This document shows positions 1 through 5,349 of a stretch of 6,200 nucleotides of DNA, one piece after another. A program made the position numbers and the translations under genes. The first letter of the stretch is position 1. Each line of letters begins with the position of its first letter. This stretch comes from an uncultured Blautia sp. (GTDB lineage: Bacteria; Bacillota; Clostridia; Lachnospirales; Lachnospiraceae): positions 1-6,200 of the forward strand of contig URWL01000130.1 of the NCBI GenBank assembly GCA_900551465.1, read 5' to 3'. The notes below the pieces were generated by a model. That model was not told the origin of the DNA. It did no database searches and saw only the letters and a list, made by a program, of their open reading frames with translations.

Positions 1-244
1 CAGGAGTACTGACCTGAAATCTTTTCAGTTCTTCCAGTGTATAGTCTTTTACCCAGCCTGTGCCATTACAGACTCTGTCAATATTTTCATCATGAATGAT
101 CACCATCTGTCCATCCCTGCTAAGCTGGACGTCCAGTTCAATTCCATCTGCTCCCTGTTCTACTGCCAATGCAAAAGCCTCCAGGGTATTTTCTGACTTA
201 TAACCGCTTGCGCCTCTGTGGGCAAAAATTTCCGTAGTTTTCAC
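1..244 (-). CDS. ugpQ: Glycerophosphodiester phosphodiesterase, N-terminal part (gene runs off the left edge)
   Basis: The first 81 residues of a GDPD-family enzyme are present. The family hydrolyses glycerophosphodiesters to sn-glycerol-3-phosphate plus an alcohol. Visible landmarks are the HRG motif at residues 9-11 (catalytic His9 and Arg10), SEN at 17-19, the metal-binding ELD at 36-38 (Glu36, Asp38), the second catalytic His in IIHDE at 49-53, and NGTGWV at 60-65. There is no signal peptide or membrane segment, so it should act in the cytoplasm. I start it at GTG 244, which sits 7 bases after GGAGGA. An in-frame ATG at 259 has no ribosome site and would itself overlap the Shine-Dalgarno. 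It follows ugpB, as ugpQ ends the E. coli ugp operon, but here a terminator lies between. The family call is firm. The symbol ugpQ rests on context, since clostridia often carry several GDPDs. The C-terminal half, including the last metal ligand, is outside the window. Confidence 0.93.
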   Translation of the reverse strand, partial: MKTTEIFAHRGASGYKSENTLEAFALAVEQGADGIELDVQLSRDGQMVIIHDENIDRVCNGTGWVKDYTLEELKRFQVSTP

Positions 245-251
245 TTTTCTG

Positions 252-257
252 TCCTCC
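252..257 (-). promoter_or_regulatory. Ribosome binding site GGAGGA that fixes the GTG start of the GDPD gene
   Basis: GGAGGA lies 7 bases upstream of GTG at 244-242, ideal spacing. It begins only 10 bases after the upstream terminator stem ends (268), so a transcript that stops at that terminator carries no ribosome site for the next gene. Confidence 0.8.
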
Positions 258-259
258 AT

Positions 260-295
260 AAAAATCTATCCGGGTGTATTTTACCACACCCGGAT
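260..295 (-). terminator. Rho-independent terminator between ugpB and the GDPD gene
   Basis: A perfect 10-bp stem (268-277 paired with 286-295, core CCGGGTGT/ACACCCGG) with an 8-base loop is followed on the minus strand by AGA and five U residues (264-260). It lies 32 bases after the ugpB stop. It should end most transport-operon transcripts and let a fraction continue into the GDPD gene. The plus-strand side has only a short U run, so termination in that direction would be weaker. Confidence 0.85.
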
Positions 296-326
296 TTTGG
301 AATAAAGCTGTACTGCAGCATTGTTT

Positions 327-1673
327 TTATTCATTTACAAGATTATATTCTTCAATTGCTCCATTAATAGATTCTGTCATATTTTTCACTGCAGCGTCCA
401 CATCCTCATTTCCATTAAGAAGACTTTCAATTTCTGATTCCACGATTGCTCTGGCTTCCGGAAATACACTTAAAAGTGCTCCAGCATATTCCGGTGCAGA
501 ATCATGAAGCTGATCAATAGCAGTCTGGAACTGCGGATATTCCGCTACATTCTGTTTAAAGGTCTCTTCTTCCTGAGCTGCAACTGTTACCGGAAAATAT
601 CCAGTCTGTGCATTCCAGTAAGCCTGTGATTCAGGAGAGATCAGGAACTTGATAAATTCCCATGTTGCACGAAGCTTTTTCGGCTCCTGGTTATCAAGAG
701 CCCACAGAGAAGCGCCTCCAATAGATACACCACCCTCATCAGAAGAGGATACTTTCGGGAAATAAGCAGTACCAACCTCGAATTTACCGTTAACATCCTG
801 CAGAATCTGTTTTAAAGATGCAGTAGATCCAAGAGTAATAGCAGATTTTCCTGCTGAAAAGTCTGCAAGACCTGCGTCTCCTCCTTTTCCTACAATGGGA
901 GCAAAACCTTTGTCATTCAGATCTTTCCATACTGTAAGAATATTTTTTGCAGCTCCGTTTTCATCAAAGGCAACTGCTGTTGCAGCTTCTTTACGTCCAT
1001 TTCCGTTATTGGCATACTCCAGTCCCTGTTTACTGATCAGCTGCTCAAAAAACCATCCATAAATTCCCATGGACATAGCCTCTCCTGCTCCGCCATTGTC
1101 CAGAAGCTGCTGACCAATCTCACCGATTCCTTCCAGGCTGTCCGGAACCTCTGTAATTCCTGCTTTTTCAAACATGTCTTTATTATAATAGAGAATTGGA
1201 GTCGATGAATTAAACGGCATAGAATATAATTCATTATCAATGGTATAATATGCAGCAAGGTTTGGCTCGATCTGTGAAAGATCATAGCCGTCTCCGTCGA
1301 TCATCTCCTGCATAGGCACGATCCATCCGGAATCGATCATGAATCTTGTACCAATCTCATAAACCTGAACCAGATCAGCTCCCATATTTCCAATCTGAGC
1401 GCTTTTCAGCTTATTGAGAGAATCGTCATACTCTCCCTGATACTGCGCGTCTACAGTAATTCCATATTCGTTTTCCTCATTAAATTGTTTTACAAGAGTA
1501 TCCAGAGCCTCTCCATTAACTCCTCCCATGGAATGCCAGAAGGAAATTGTTGTTCCATCTACCTCTGAGGCATCCGCCATCTCTGCTGTCGTATTTTCTG
1601 CTGCAAATACAGCTGATGAAGTTCCGGCGATCATGGATACTGCCAGCATTGACGCGATTACTTTTTTCTTCAT
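327..1673 (-). CDS. ugpB: UgpB-type extracellular binding protein for glycerol-3-phosphate or glycerophosphodiesters
   Basis: This is a 448-residue solute-binding protein of family 1, the ligand receptor of the ABC importer encoded just upstream. Residues 1-24 form a signal peptide (KKK, hydrophobic core, AVFA then AEN), probably cut by signal peptidase I. There is no lipobox and no cysteine anywhere in the protein. UgpB landmarks occur in order: FWHSM 45-49, GEY 80-82, LVQVYEIGT 101-109, PFNSSTPILYYNKD 153-166, GIYGW 203-207, IGGASLW 318-324, TGYFP 357-361 and PEARAIVESEIE 405-416. Aligned from memory with E. coli UgpB, ligand residues Tyr42, Glu66, Ser121, Trp172, Tyr324 and Arg374 (mature numbering) correspond to Y82, E106, S157, W207, Y359 and R408. 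Trp169 is replaced by I204. The start is ATG 1673, with GAGGAG 8 bases upstream. The UgpB subfamily call is strong; the exact ligand is inferred and may be a glycerophosphodiester rather than free glycerol-3-phosphate. Confidence 0.93.
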   Translation of the reverse strand: MKKKVIASMLAVSMIAGTSSAVFAAENTTAEMADASEVDGTTISFWHSMGGVNGEALDTLVKQFNEENEYGITVDAQYQGEYDDSLNKLKSAQIGNMGADLVQVYEIGTRFMIDSGWIVPMQEMIDGDGYDLSQIEPNLAAYYTIDNELYSMPFNSSTPILYYNKDMFEKAGITEVPDSLEGIGEIGQQLLDNGGAGEAMSMGIYGWFFEQLISKQGLEYANNGNGRKEAATAVAFDENGAAKNILTVWKDLNDKGFAPIVGKGGDAGLADFSAGKSAITLGSTASLKQILQDVNGKFEVGTAYFPKVSSSDEGGVSIGGASLWALDNQEPKKLRATWEFIKFLISPESQAYWNAQTGYFPVTVAAQEEETFKQNVAEYPQFQTAIDQLHDSAPEYAGALLSVFPEARAIVESEIESLLNGNEDVDAAVKNMTESINGAIEEYNLVNE

Positions 1674-1706
1674 GATTTTTTCTCCTCTTCTTCGTGTGAT
1701 TTTTAT

Positions 1707-2624
1707 TTATCCTTTCACAGCTCCGGAGAACATTCCCCGGATCAGCTGTTTCTGGCCGATGATAAAAATAGAAATTGACGGGATGATGATCATTACCACG
1801 CCTGCAATCATCAGAGTGATGGACTGGGAATCCACACTGTCCAGCATGCTGATACCGATCTGAACCGTACGTCTCGCATTGGATCCAGTTACCAGAAGCG
1901 GCCACATATACATATTCCATGCATTAATAAAGGTATAGACAGCCATGGCTCCAATAGCAGATTTTGTCAGTGGAATCAGGATTTTTACAATAAAGCGCAG
2001 ATTTCCACATCCATCCAGCTTTGCCGATTCATAAAGCGAAACCGGAAACGTCATATAAAACTGACGAAACAGAAAGATTCCCATTGCAGATGTTAAATAT
2101 GGAAGGATCAGTACCGGATAAGTATCAAGAATTCCCATTTTTCCTACAGTCAGGTAATTGGAAATGATCGTAGCCTCCCCGGGAACCATCATAGTTGCCA
2201 TAACCAGCATAAAAAGGATTCCTTTTCCTTTGAATTCCAGGAAAGAAAAAGAAAAAGCCGCAAGCGAGCAGGAAATAATCTGTCCGATAGTAATACATCC
2301 AGCCATAATAAAGGAGTTCACAATAAATTTCAGAAGCGGTACATTTTTAAATGCATTGATAAAATTACTCCATGTAGGATGTTTTGGAAGAATATTCAAT
2401 TCTGTTGTAAAAAGTTCGCTGGACGGCATAAATGCAATGCTTACTGCATAAAGCAATGGAAGCAGCACAACAAAAGCGAACAGAACATTTGCTGTCAGCC
2501 GAAGAGCTGTACGCCCTCTTCTTTTGGCAAGAGCCCTGGTATTCATTGTGTTCTTTATCTCCAGAAGCTCACTTCTGGTAATCTGTCCCTCCATGGGCAA
2601 AGCCATATTTTCTGCCTGACTCAT
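1707..2624 (-). CDS. ugpE: UgpE-type ABC transporter permease (MalG-like subunit)
   Basis: This 305-residue integral membrane subunit pairs with UgpA to form the transport channel. Six membrane segments are visible at roughly 43-66, 102-128, 135-158, 168-190, 222-246 and 268-290. The cytoplasmic EAA loop that docks on the ATPase is ESAKLDGCG at 199-207. WNMYMWPLL at 236-244 closely resembles WNQYLWPLL of E. coli UgpE, and the C-terminus IIGQKQLIRGMFSGAVKG is typical of MalG-type permeases. The ATG at 2624 overlaps the ugpA stop by one base (TGATG), with AAAGGGG about 10 bases upstream, which suggests translational coupling. The cytoplasmic tail before the first membrane helix is about 40 residues, longer than in E. 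coli UgpE. An internal ATG at 2546 (Met27) with a distant GGAG is a possible alternative start. Confidence 0.92.
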   Translation of the reverse strand: MSQAENMALPMEGQITRSELLEIKNTMNTRALAKRRGRTALRLTANVLFAFVVLLPLLYAVSIAFMPSSELFTTELNILPKHPTWSNFINAFKNVPLLKFIVNSFIMAGCITIGQIISCSLAAFSFSFLEFKGKGILFMLVMATMMVPGEATIISNYLTVGKMGILDTYPVLILPYLTSAMGIFLFRQFYMTFPVSLYESAKLDGCGNLRFIVKILIPLTKSAIGAMAVYTFINAWNMYMWPLLVTGSNARRTVQIGISMLDSVDSQSITLMIAGVVMIIIPSISIFIIGQKQLIRGMFSGAVKG

Positions 2625-3487
2625 CAGTATTTTACCCCTTTCTTTTCCATGCGAAACATAATCAGTGTAATGACCATAACGATCAGAAACAGGATGACTG
2701 ACTGGGCCGCTGCACTTCCGAAACGATAGTTAAAAAACGCATCTCTGTAAATAGAATAGACGATTACATTGGTGCTTTCATTTGGTCCGCCCTCTGTCAG
2801 GATCTTAATCTGTCCAAAGGACTGAAATGCCTGAATAATATTAACTACCAGTGTATAGAACATAATAGGAGAAAGTCCGGGCAGCGTAAGGCTGAAAAAC
2901 TGCTGTATGCCGCTTGCGCCATCCACCGACGCTCTCTCGTAGATTGTTTCGTCAATATTTCCCAGTCCTGCGGAAAAATACAGAAAGTTAATTCCGCTGT
3001 TCAGCCACGCTGTAAGGATTGCCACACACCAAAGCGCAGTTTTGGGATCATTCAGCCAGTTAATATCAAGATTCAACAGTTTATTTACAATTCCCACTGC
3101 AGGATGGAGCATGATCTGAAAGATCATTGCCGCAGAACTGGAGGCAATCGCCATAGGAAGAGCATAGGCCGTGCTGAAAAACCTGATTCCCGGAAAAGCC
3201 TTATTGCAGAGAACTGCTGCCACAAGACCCAAAAACATACTTCCAATTACAACCACTGAAACAAATATCAGGGTAACCTTCAGGCTGTTATGGAAAGACG
3301 GGGAACTAAGAAGAGCTTTATAGTTTTCCAGGCCCACAAAAAGCTTTGCCTCGCCCATTTTATTTGTTTTATACAGACTAAGGTAAATAGTCTTAAAAAA
3401 TGGATAAAACAAAAATACTGCGAAAATCAACATACTTGGGACAAGATAAAAATATGGGTTGATTTTTGCCGCTGATTTTTTTCCCAT
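2624..3487 (-). CDS. ugpA: UgpA-type ABC transporter permease (MalF-like subunit)
   Basis: This 287-residue integral membrane permease is the partner of UgpE. Six hydrophobic segments lie at about 12-35, 71-94, 106-127, 150-173, 204-224 and 260-281. Family features include FVGLENY at 50-56, the EAA loop ERASVDGASG at 184-193 followed by LTLPGLSP, TEGGPNESTNVIVYSIYRD at 231-249 and SAAAQSVIL at 258-266; the last two stretches parallel SGGP...LIYKIYREGF and SSAAQSVVL of E. coli UgpA. The start ATG at 3487 overlaps the ugpC stop by one base (TAATG). A very strong GGAGGAGGTG lies inside the last ugpC codons, so it should be well translated and coupled to ugpC. Length is normal for the family and nothing is broken. 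Confidence 0.93.
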   Translation of the reverse strand: MGKKSAAKINPYFYLVPSMLIFAVFLFYPFFKTIYLSLYKTNKMGEAKLFVGLENYKALLSSPSFHNSLKVTLIFVSVVVIGSMFLGLVAAVLCNKAFPGIRFFSTAYALPMAIASSSAAMIFQIMLHPAVGIVNKLLNLDINWLNDPKTALWCVAILTAWLNSGINFLYFSAGLGNIDETIYERASVDGASGIQQFFSLTLPGLSPIMFYTLVVNIIQAFQSFGQIKILTEGGPNESTNVIVYSIYRDAFFNYRFGSAAAQSVILFLIVMVITLIMFRMEKKGVKY

Positions 3488-4635
3488 TATTGCACCTCCT
3501 CCCTGTATAAAAGATTTTTTTCTGTTTCCGGATCAAAAATATGTATTTTTTCCATGTCGAAATAAAGTTTTATTTTCTCACCTGTCTGTGTCTTGTTTTC
3601 CGGTTTCAGACGTACTGCATGAGTTTTATTCTGCTCATCAAAGTAAAGTATGGTTTCTGCACCGGTCATTTCCCGATTTACGACTATTTCTTCCATATTT
3701 TCTGTCTGGTCCATAATTCCCAGCTCTCTTGCACCGTCTTCATCATAAATATCCTCTGGACGGATTCCCAGGATTACCTGACGACCATTCGCAGTTATTC
3801 CCATACGTTTTGTCAACGGATCACTTAGATAAAACTTTTTACCCTGACCGGATTCTTCCATTACAAGAGCCACACGATTGTCTGCCTCTGCCTTGATCCT
3901 GCATCTGAAAAAGTTCATGGACGGCGAACCAAGAAAACCTGCAACAAACAGATTAATCGGGTTGTTGTAGATTTTTGCCGGAGCACCTACCTGCTGTATA
4001 TATCCGGCTTTCATAACCACAATCTTTGTCCCCAGAGTCATTGCTTCCGTCTGATCATGAGTTACATAGATCATTGTTGTTCCAAGCTGTTCGTGAAGCT
4101 TCAGAAGTTCCACCCGCATCTGCGCTCTCAGTTTTGCATCCAGATTCGATAATGGTTCATCCATTAAAAAGGCCTTCGGTTTACGAATGATCGCACTTCC
4201 TATGGCAACCCTCTGCTTCTGCCCTCCGGAAAGAGCTGATGGACGACGGTCCAAAAGAGACTCGATCTCCAGAATTTCTGCCACATGATGAACTCTCTCG
4301 TGGATTTCCTTTTTGGGAACCTTTCTTATCTTCAGAGCATACGCCAGGTTTCCATAGACAGTCATATTTGGATAAAGAGCATAATTCTGGAATACCATAG
4401 CCATTCCCCGCTCTTTTGGTTCCAGATAATTACAAAGCTGTCCATCAATCCAGAGTTCACCGTCTGTAATCTCTTCAAGACCTGCGATCAATCTGAGTGT
4501 AGTTGATTTCCCGCATCCGGAAGGTCCTACAAATATGACAAATTCCTTATCATGAATATCCAGATTAAAGTCTTTTACTCCGTAATGCTCCGGATCAAAT
4601 TGTCTGCTTACATTTCTCAATGCAATTTCCGACAT
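3487..4635 (-). CDS. ugpC: UgpC-type ABC transporter ATP-binding protein (MalK/MsmX family)
   Basis: This 382-residue cytoplasmic ATPase powers the importer and is the first gene of the operon. All nucleotide-binding motifs are intact: Walker A GPSGCGKST at 37-45, Q-loop Gln83 in VFQNYALYP, signature LSGGQ at 135-139, Walker B FLMDEP at 156-161 with catalytic Glu160, D-loop SNLD at 163-166 and switch His193 in VTHDQTEA. The MalK/UgpC-type C-terminal regulatory (TOBE-like) domain runs from about 236 to the end, with GFLGSPSMNFF at 233-243 and LGIRPEDI at 289-296. The start ATG 4635 has AGAGGAGG 7 bases upstream. Sequence alone cannot separate UgpC from MsmX, MsmK or MalK. The name comes from the linked UgpA, UgpE and UgpB. 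Having its own ATPase suggests the system need not borrow a shared MsmX-type ATPase. Confidence 0.92.
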   Translation of the reverse strand: MSEIALRNVSRQFDPEHYGVKDFNLDIHDKEFVIFVGPSGCGKSTTLRLIAGLEEITDGELWIDGQLCNYLEPKERGMAMVFQNYALYPNMTVYGNLAYALKIRKVPKKEIHERVHHVAEILEIESLLDRRPSALSGGQKQRVAIGSAIIRKPKAFLMDEPLSNLDAKLRAQMRVELLKLHEQLGTTMIYVTHDQTEAMTLGTKIVVMKAGYIQQVGAPAKIYNNPINLFVAGFLGSPSMNFFRCRIKAEADNRVALVMEESGQGKKFYLSDPLTKRMGITANGRQVILGIRPEDIYDEDGARELGIMDQTENMEEIVVNREMTGAETILYFDEQNKTHAVRLKPENKTQTGEKIKLYFDMEKIHIFDPETEKNLLYREEVQ

Positions 4636-4684
4636 TACATTTCCTCCTCTGCAGCTTTATGCCGCGCTGTTTTAAACCTTTTCC

Positions 4685-4690
4685 ATTATG
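4685..4690 (-). promoter_or_regulatory. Candidate -10 element (CATAAT) for the ugp operon
   Basis: CATAAT matches the sigma-A -10 consensus at five of six bases and would give a leader of about 43 bases before the ugpC ATG. The position 17 bases further upstream has no convincing -35, so if real this promoter is weak or activator-dependent. The interval 4636-4826, between the tRNA terminator and ugpC, must hold the operon promoter unless read-through from the tRNA serves it. It is very AT-rich, and I found no clear catabolite (cre) site or Pho box. Confidence 0.3.
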
Positions 4691-4693
4691 CCG

Positions 4694-4711
4694 GAAGAAA
4701 ATATTTTGTTC
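4694..4711. promoter_or_regulatory. Operator-like 18-bp imperfect palindrome upstream of ugpC
   Basis: GAAGAAAATATTTTGTTC pairs with its own complement at eight of nine positions, the only mismatch being G4697/G4708. It lies 58 bases upstream of the ugpC ATG, immediately upstream of the candidate -10, where a bound dimeric repressor would block polymerase. The core AAAATATTTT is low-complexity and could be chance in AT-rich DNA. The outer GAA/TTC pairs make it more notable. No regulator gene lies in the window. Confidence 0.35.
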
Positions 4712-4826
4712 TATCATGGGTTTTAAAAAGATTCGTAAAAAATAGATGCAGAATTTTGATATTTTGTAAGAAAAAAATAAAATTTATTTTGAATATCAGA
4801 CTATTTTTAATGATTTCTATACAACG

Positions 4827-4872
4827 AAAAAACACCGTCCCCGCGGCAATCACGTTGTCCGCAAAAACAGTG
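4827..4872 (-). terminator. Rho-independent terminator after tRNA-Lys
   Basis: A 14-bp stem (4859-4872 paired with 4833-4846) with a 12-base loop is followed by six U residues (4832-4827). Five of the pairs are G-U wobbles, including a run of four U opposite GGGG. It starts 8 bases after the tRNA 3' end and should insulate the tRNA from the ugp operon. Confidence 0.85.
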
Positions 4873-4879
4873 CTTTAAG

Positions 4880-4952
4880 TGCGTCTTCAGGGGTTCGAAC
4901 CCTGGACACCCTGATTAAGAGTCAGGTGCTCTGCCAGCTGAGCTAAAGACGC
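4880..4952 (-). tRNA. tRNA-Lys(CTT)
   Basis: The 73-base cloverleaf is complete: 7-bp acceptor stem GCGTCTT/AAGACGC, D stem GCTC/GAGC, anticodon stem CCTGA/TCAGG with loop CTCTTAA (anticodon CTT, reading AAG lysine codons), a five-base variable loop and T stem CAGGG/CCCTG with loop TTCGAAC. The discriminator base is A at 4880. CCA is not encoded, since ACTTAA follows, so CCA must be added after transcription. A strong promoter lies upstream and a terminator directly downstream, so this is a single-gene tRNA unit. Confidence 0.97.
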
Positions 4953-4997
4953 TTATTAAATTGTGTTTATTTTGTGTATTTCCTTAACGCAAGAATT

Positions 4998-5026
4998 ATT
5001 ATACGAAACCACAGATAAAAAGTCAA
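4998..5026 (-). promoter_or_regulatory. Sigma-A promoter of tRNA-Lys
   Basis: The -35 TTGACT (5021-5026), a 17-base spacer and a perfect -10 TATAAT (4998-5003) place the start of transcription near 4991, about 40 bases before the mature tRNA. An A/T-only run at 5032-5053, just upstream of the -35, resembles an UP element of the kind that boosts stable-RNA promoters. Confidence 0.88.
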
Positions 5027-5066
5027 GCATTATTTTATAATTTTTTTAAATTTTTTCACCAAAAAA

Positions 5067-5234
5067 TCACTTTTCCCTTTTATCCGCATTTTTTCTATCC
5101 AACGAATCCAGCATTTTTGCCAGTTCACCTGCATTCTTATGAATTTTTTTCAAATGTCCGTCCAGTCTGCGATGCTCATAACTGAACTGCATCAGGGCTG
5201 CCTGGATTCTGCCATGCTTTTTCAGCGCCGCCAT
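5067..5234 (-). CDS. Small basic coiled-coil protein of unknown function (55 residues)
   Basis: An ATG at 5234 is preceded by AAGGAG with a 9-base spacer, and the frame runs 55 codons to a TGA at 5069-5067. I do not recognise the family. The protein is rich in Lys and Arg (about 15 basic against 7 acidic residues, plus four His) and has no signal peptide, membrane segment or cysteine. Residues L24, L28, I31, A35, L38, L42 and L45 fall in an exact 4-3-4-3-4-3 spacing, the a/d pattern of a coiled coil, so the middle is probably one long helix that dimerises or packs on a partner. The good ribosome site, heptad pattern and lack of any other gene between trmB and the tRNA support real coding. No strong terminator separates it from the tRNA promoter. 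A nucleic-acid-binding role is possible from charge alone, but that is speculation. Confidence 0.68.
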   Translation of the reverse strand: MAALKKHGRIQAALMQFSYEHRRLDGHLKKIHKNAGELAKMLDSLDRKNADKREK

Positions 5235-5272
5235 AATGCCTCTCTCCTTCTAAACAATTTTACTCAATTGAT

Positions 5273-5300
5273 AAAAAGAGGACAGCAGTCTCTGTCCTCT
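5273..5300 (-). terminator. Rho-independent terminator after trmB
   Basis: A perfect 9-bp stem AGAGGACAG/CTGTCCTCT (5292-5300 with 5277-5285) and a 6-base loop are followed by four more U residues on the minus strand. It lies about 50 bases after the trmB stop and upstream of the small coiled-coil gene. Confidence 0.8.
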
Positions 5301-5316
5301 GAAGTGTTTCTTCTAT

Positions 5317-5346
5317 ATTATATGTATATCTGATACAGACTGTTAC
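5317..5346 (-). promoter_or_regulatory. Candidate promoter between trmB and the small coiled-coil gene
   Basis: A perfect -10 TATAAT (5317-5322) lies 18 bases from GTAACA (5341-5346, four of six matches to the -35 consensus). Transcription would start near 5310. The trmB terminator hairpin would then lie in the first bases of the transcript, so most of it might stop before the small gene. The TATAAT sits in an alternating A/T stretch and may be chance. Confidence 0.3.
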
Positions 5347-5349
5347 CCA

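Noticed and set aside
307..319. Small hairpin GCTG-TACTG-CAGC just after ugpB
   Set aside because: The stem is only 4 bp with no U tract; the adjacent 10-bp hairpin is the credible terminator.
1516..1920. Minus-strand frame of 134 codons across the ugpE/ugpB junction
   Set aside because: It is out of frame with both genes and has low-complexity, His- and Arg-rich content typical of shadow frames.
327..4635. A maltose- or oligosaccharide-type sugar importer
   Set aside because: The binding protein carries UgpB-specific motifs (FWHSM, QVYEIGT, PFNSSTPILYYNKD, IGGASLW), the permeases match UgpA/UgpE details, and a GDPD follows.
4552..4878. Plus-strand frame of 108 codons across the ugpC start and upstream region
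   Set aside because: Its first part is antisense to conserved ugpC motifs, the rest runs through AT-rich promoter DNA and the tRNA terminator, and it has no ribosome site.
4880..4952. tRNA-Lys 3' end as an integration site for a mobile element carrying the ugp genes
   Set aside because: No duplicate of the tRNA 3' end and no integrase appear in the window, and the downstream genes are an ordinary transport operon of matching composition.
5041..5066. A/T-only hairpin (ATTTTTT/AAAAAAT) after the small coiled-coil gene as a terminator
   Set aside because: The stem has no G-C pairs and would be too weak; the tract is better explained as AT-rich DNA upstream of the tRNA promoter.
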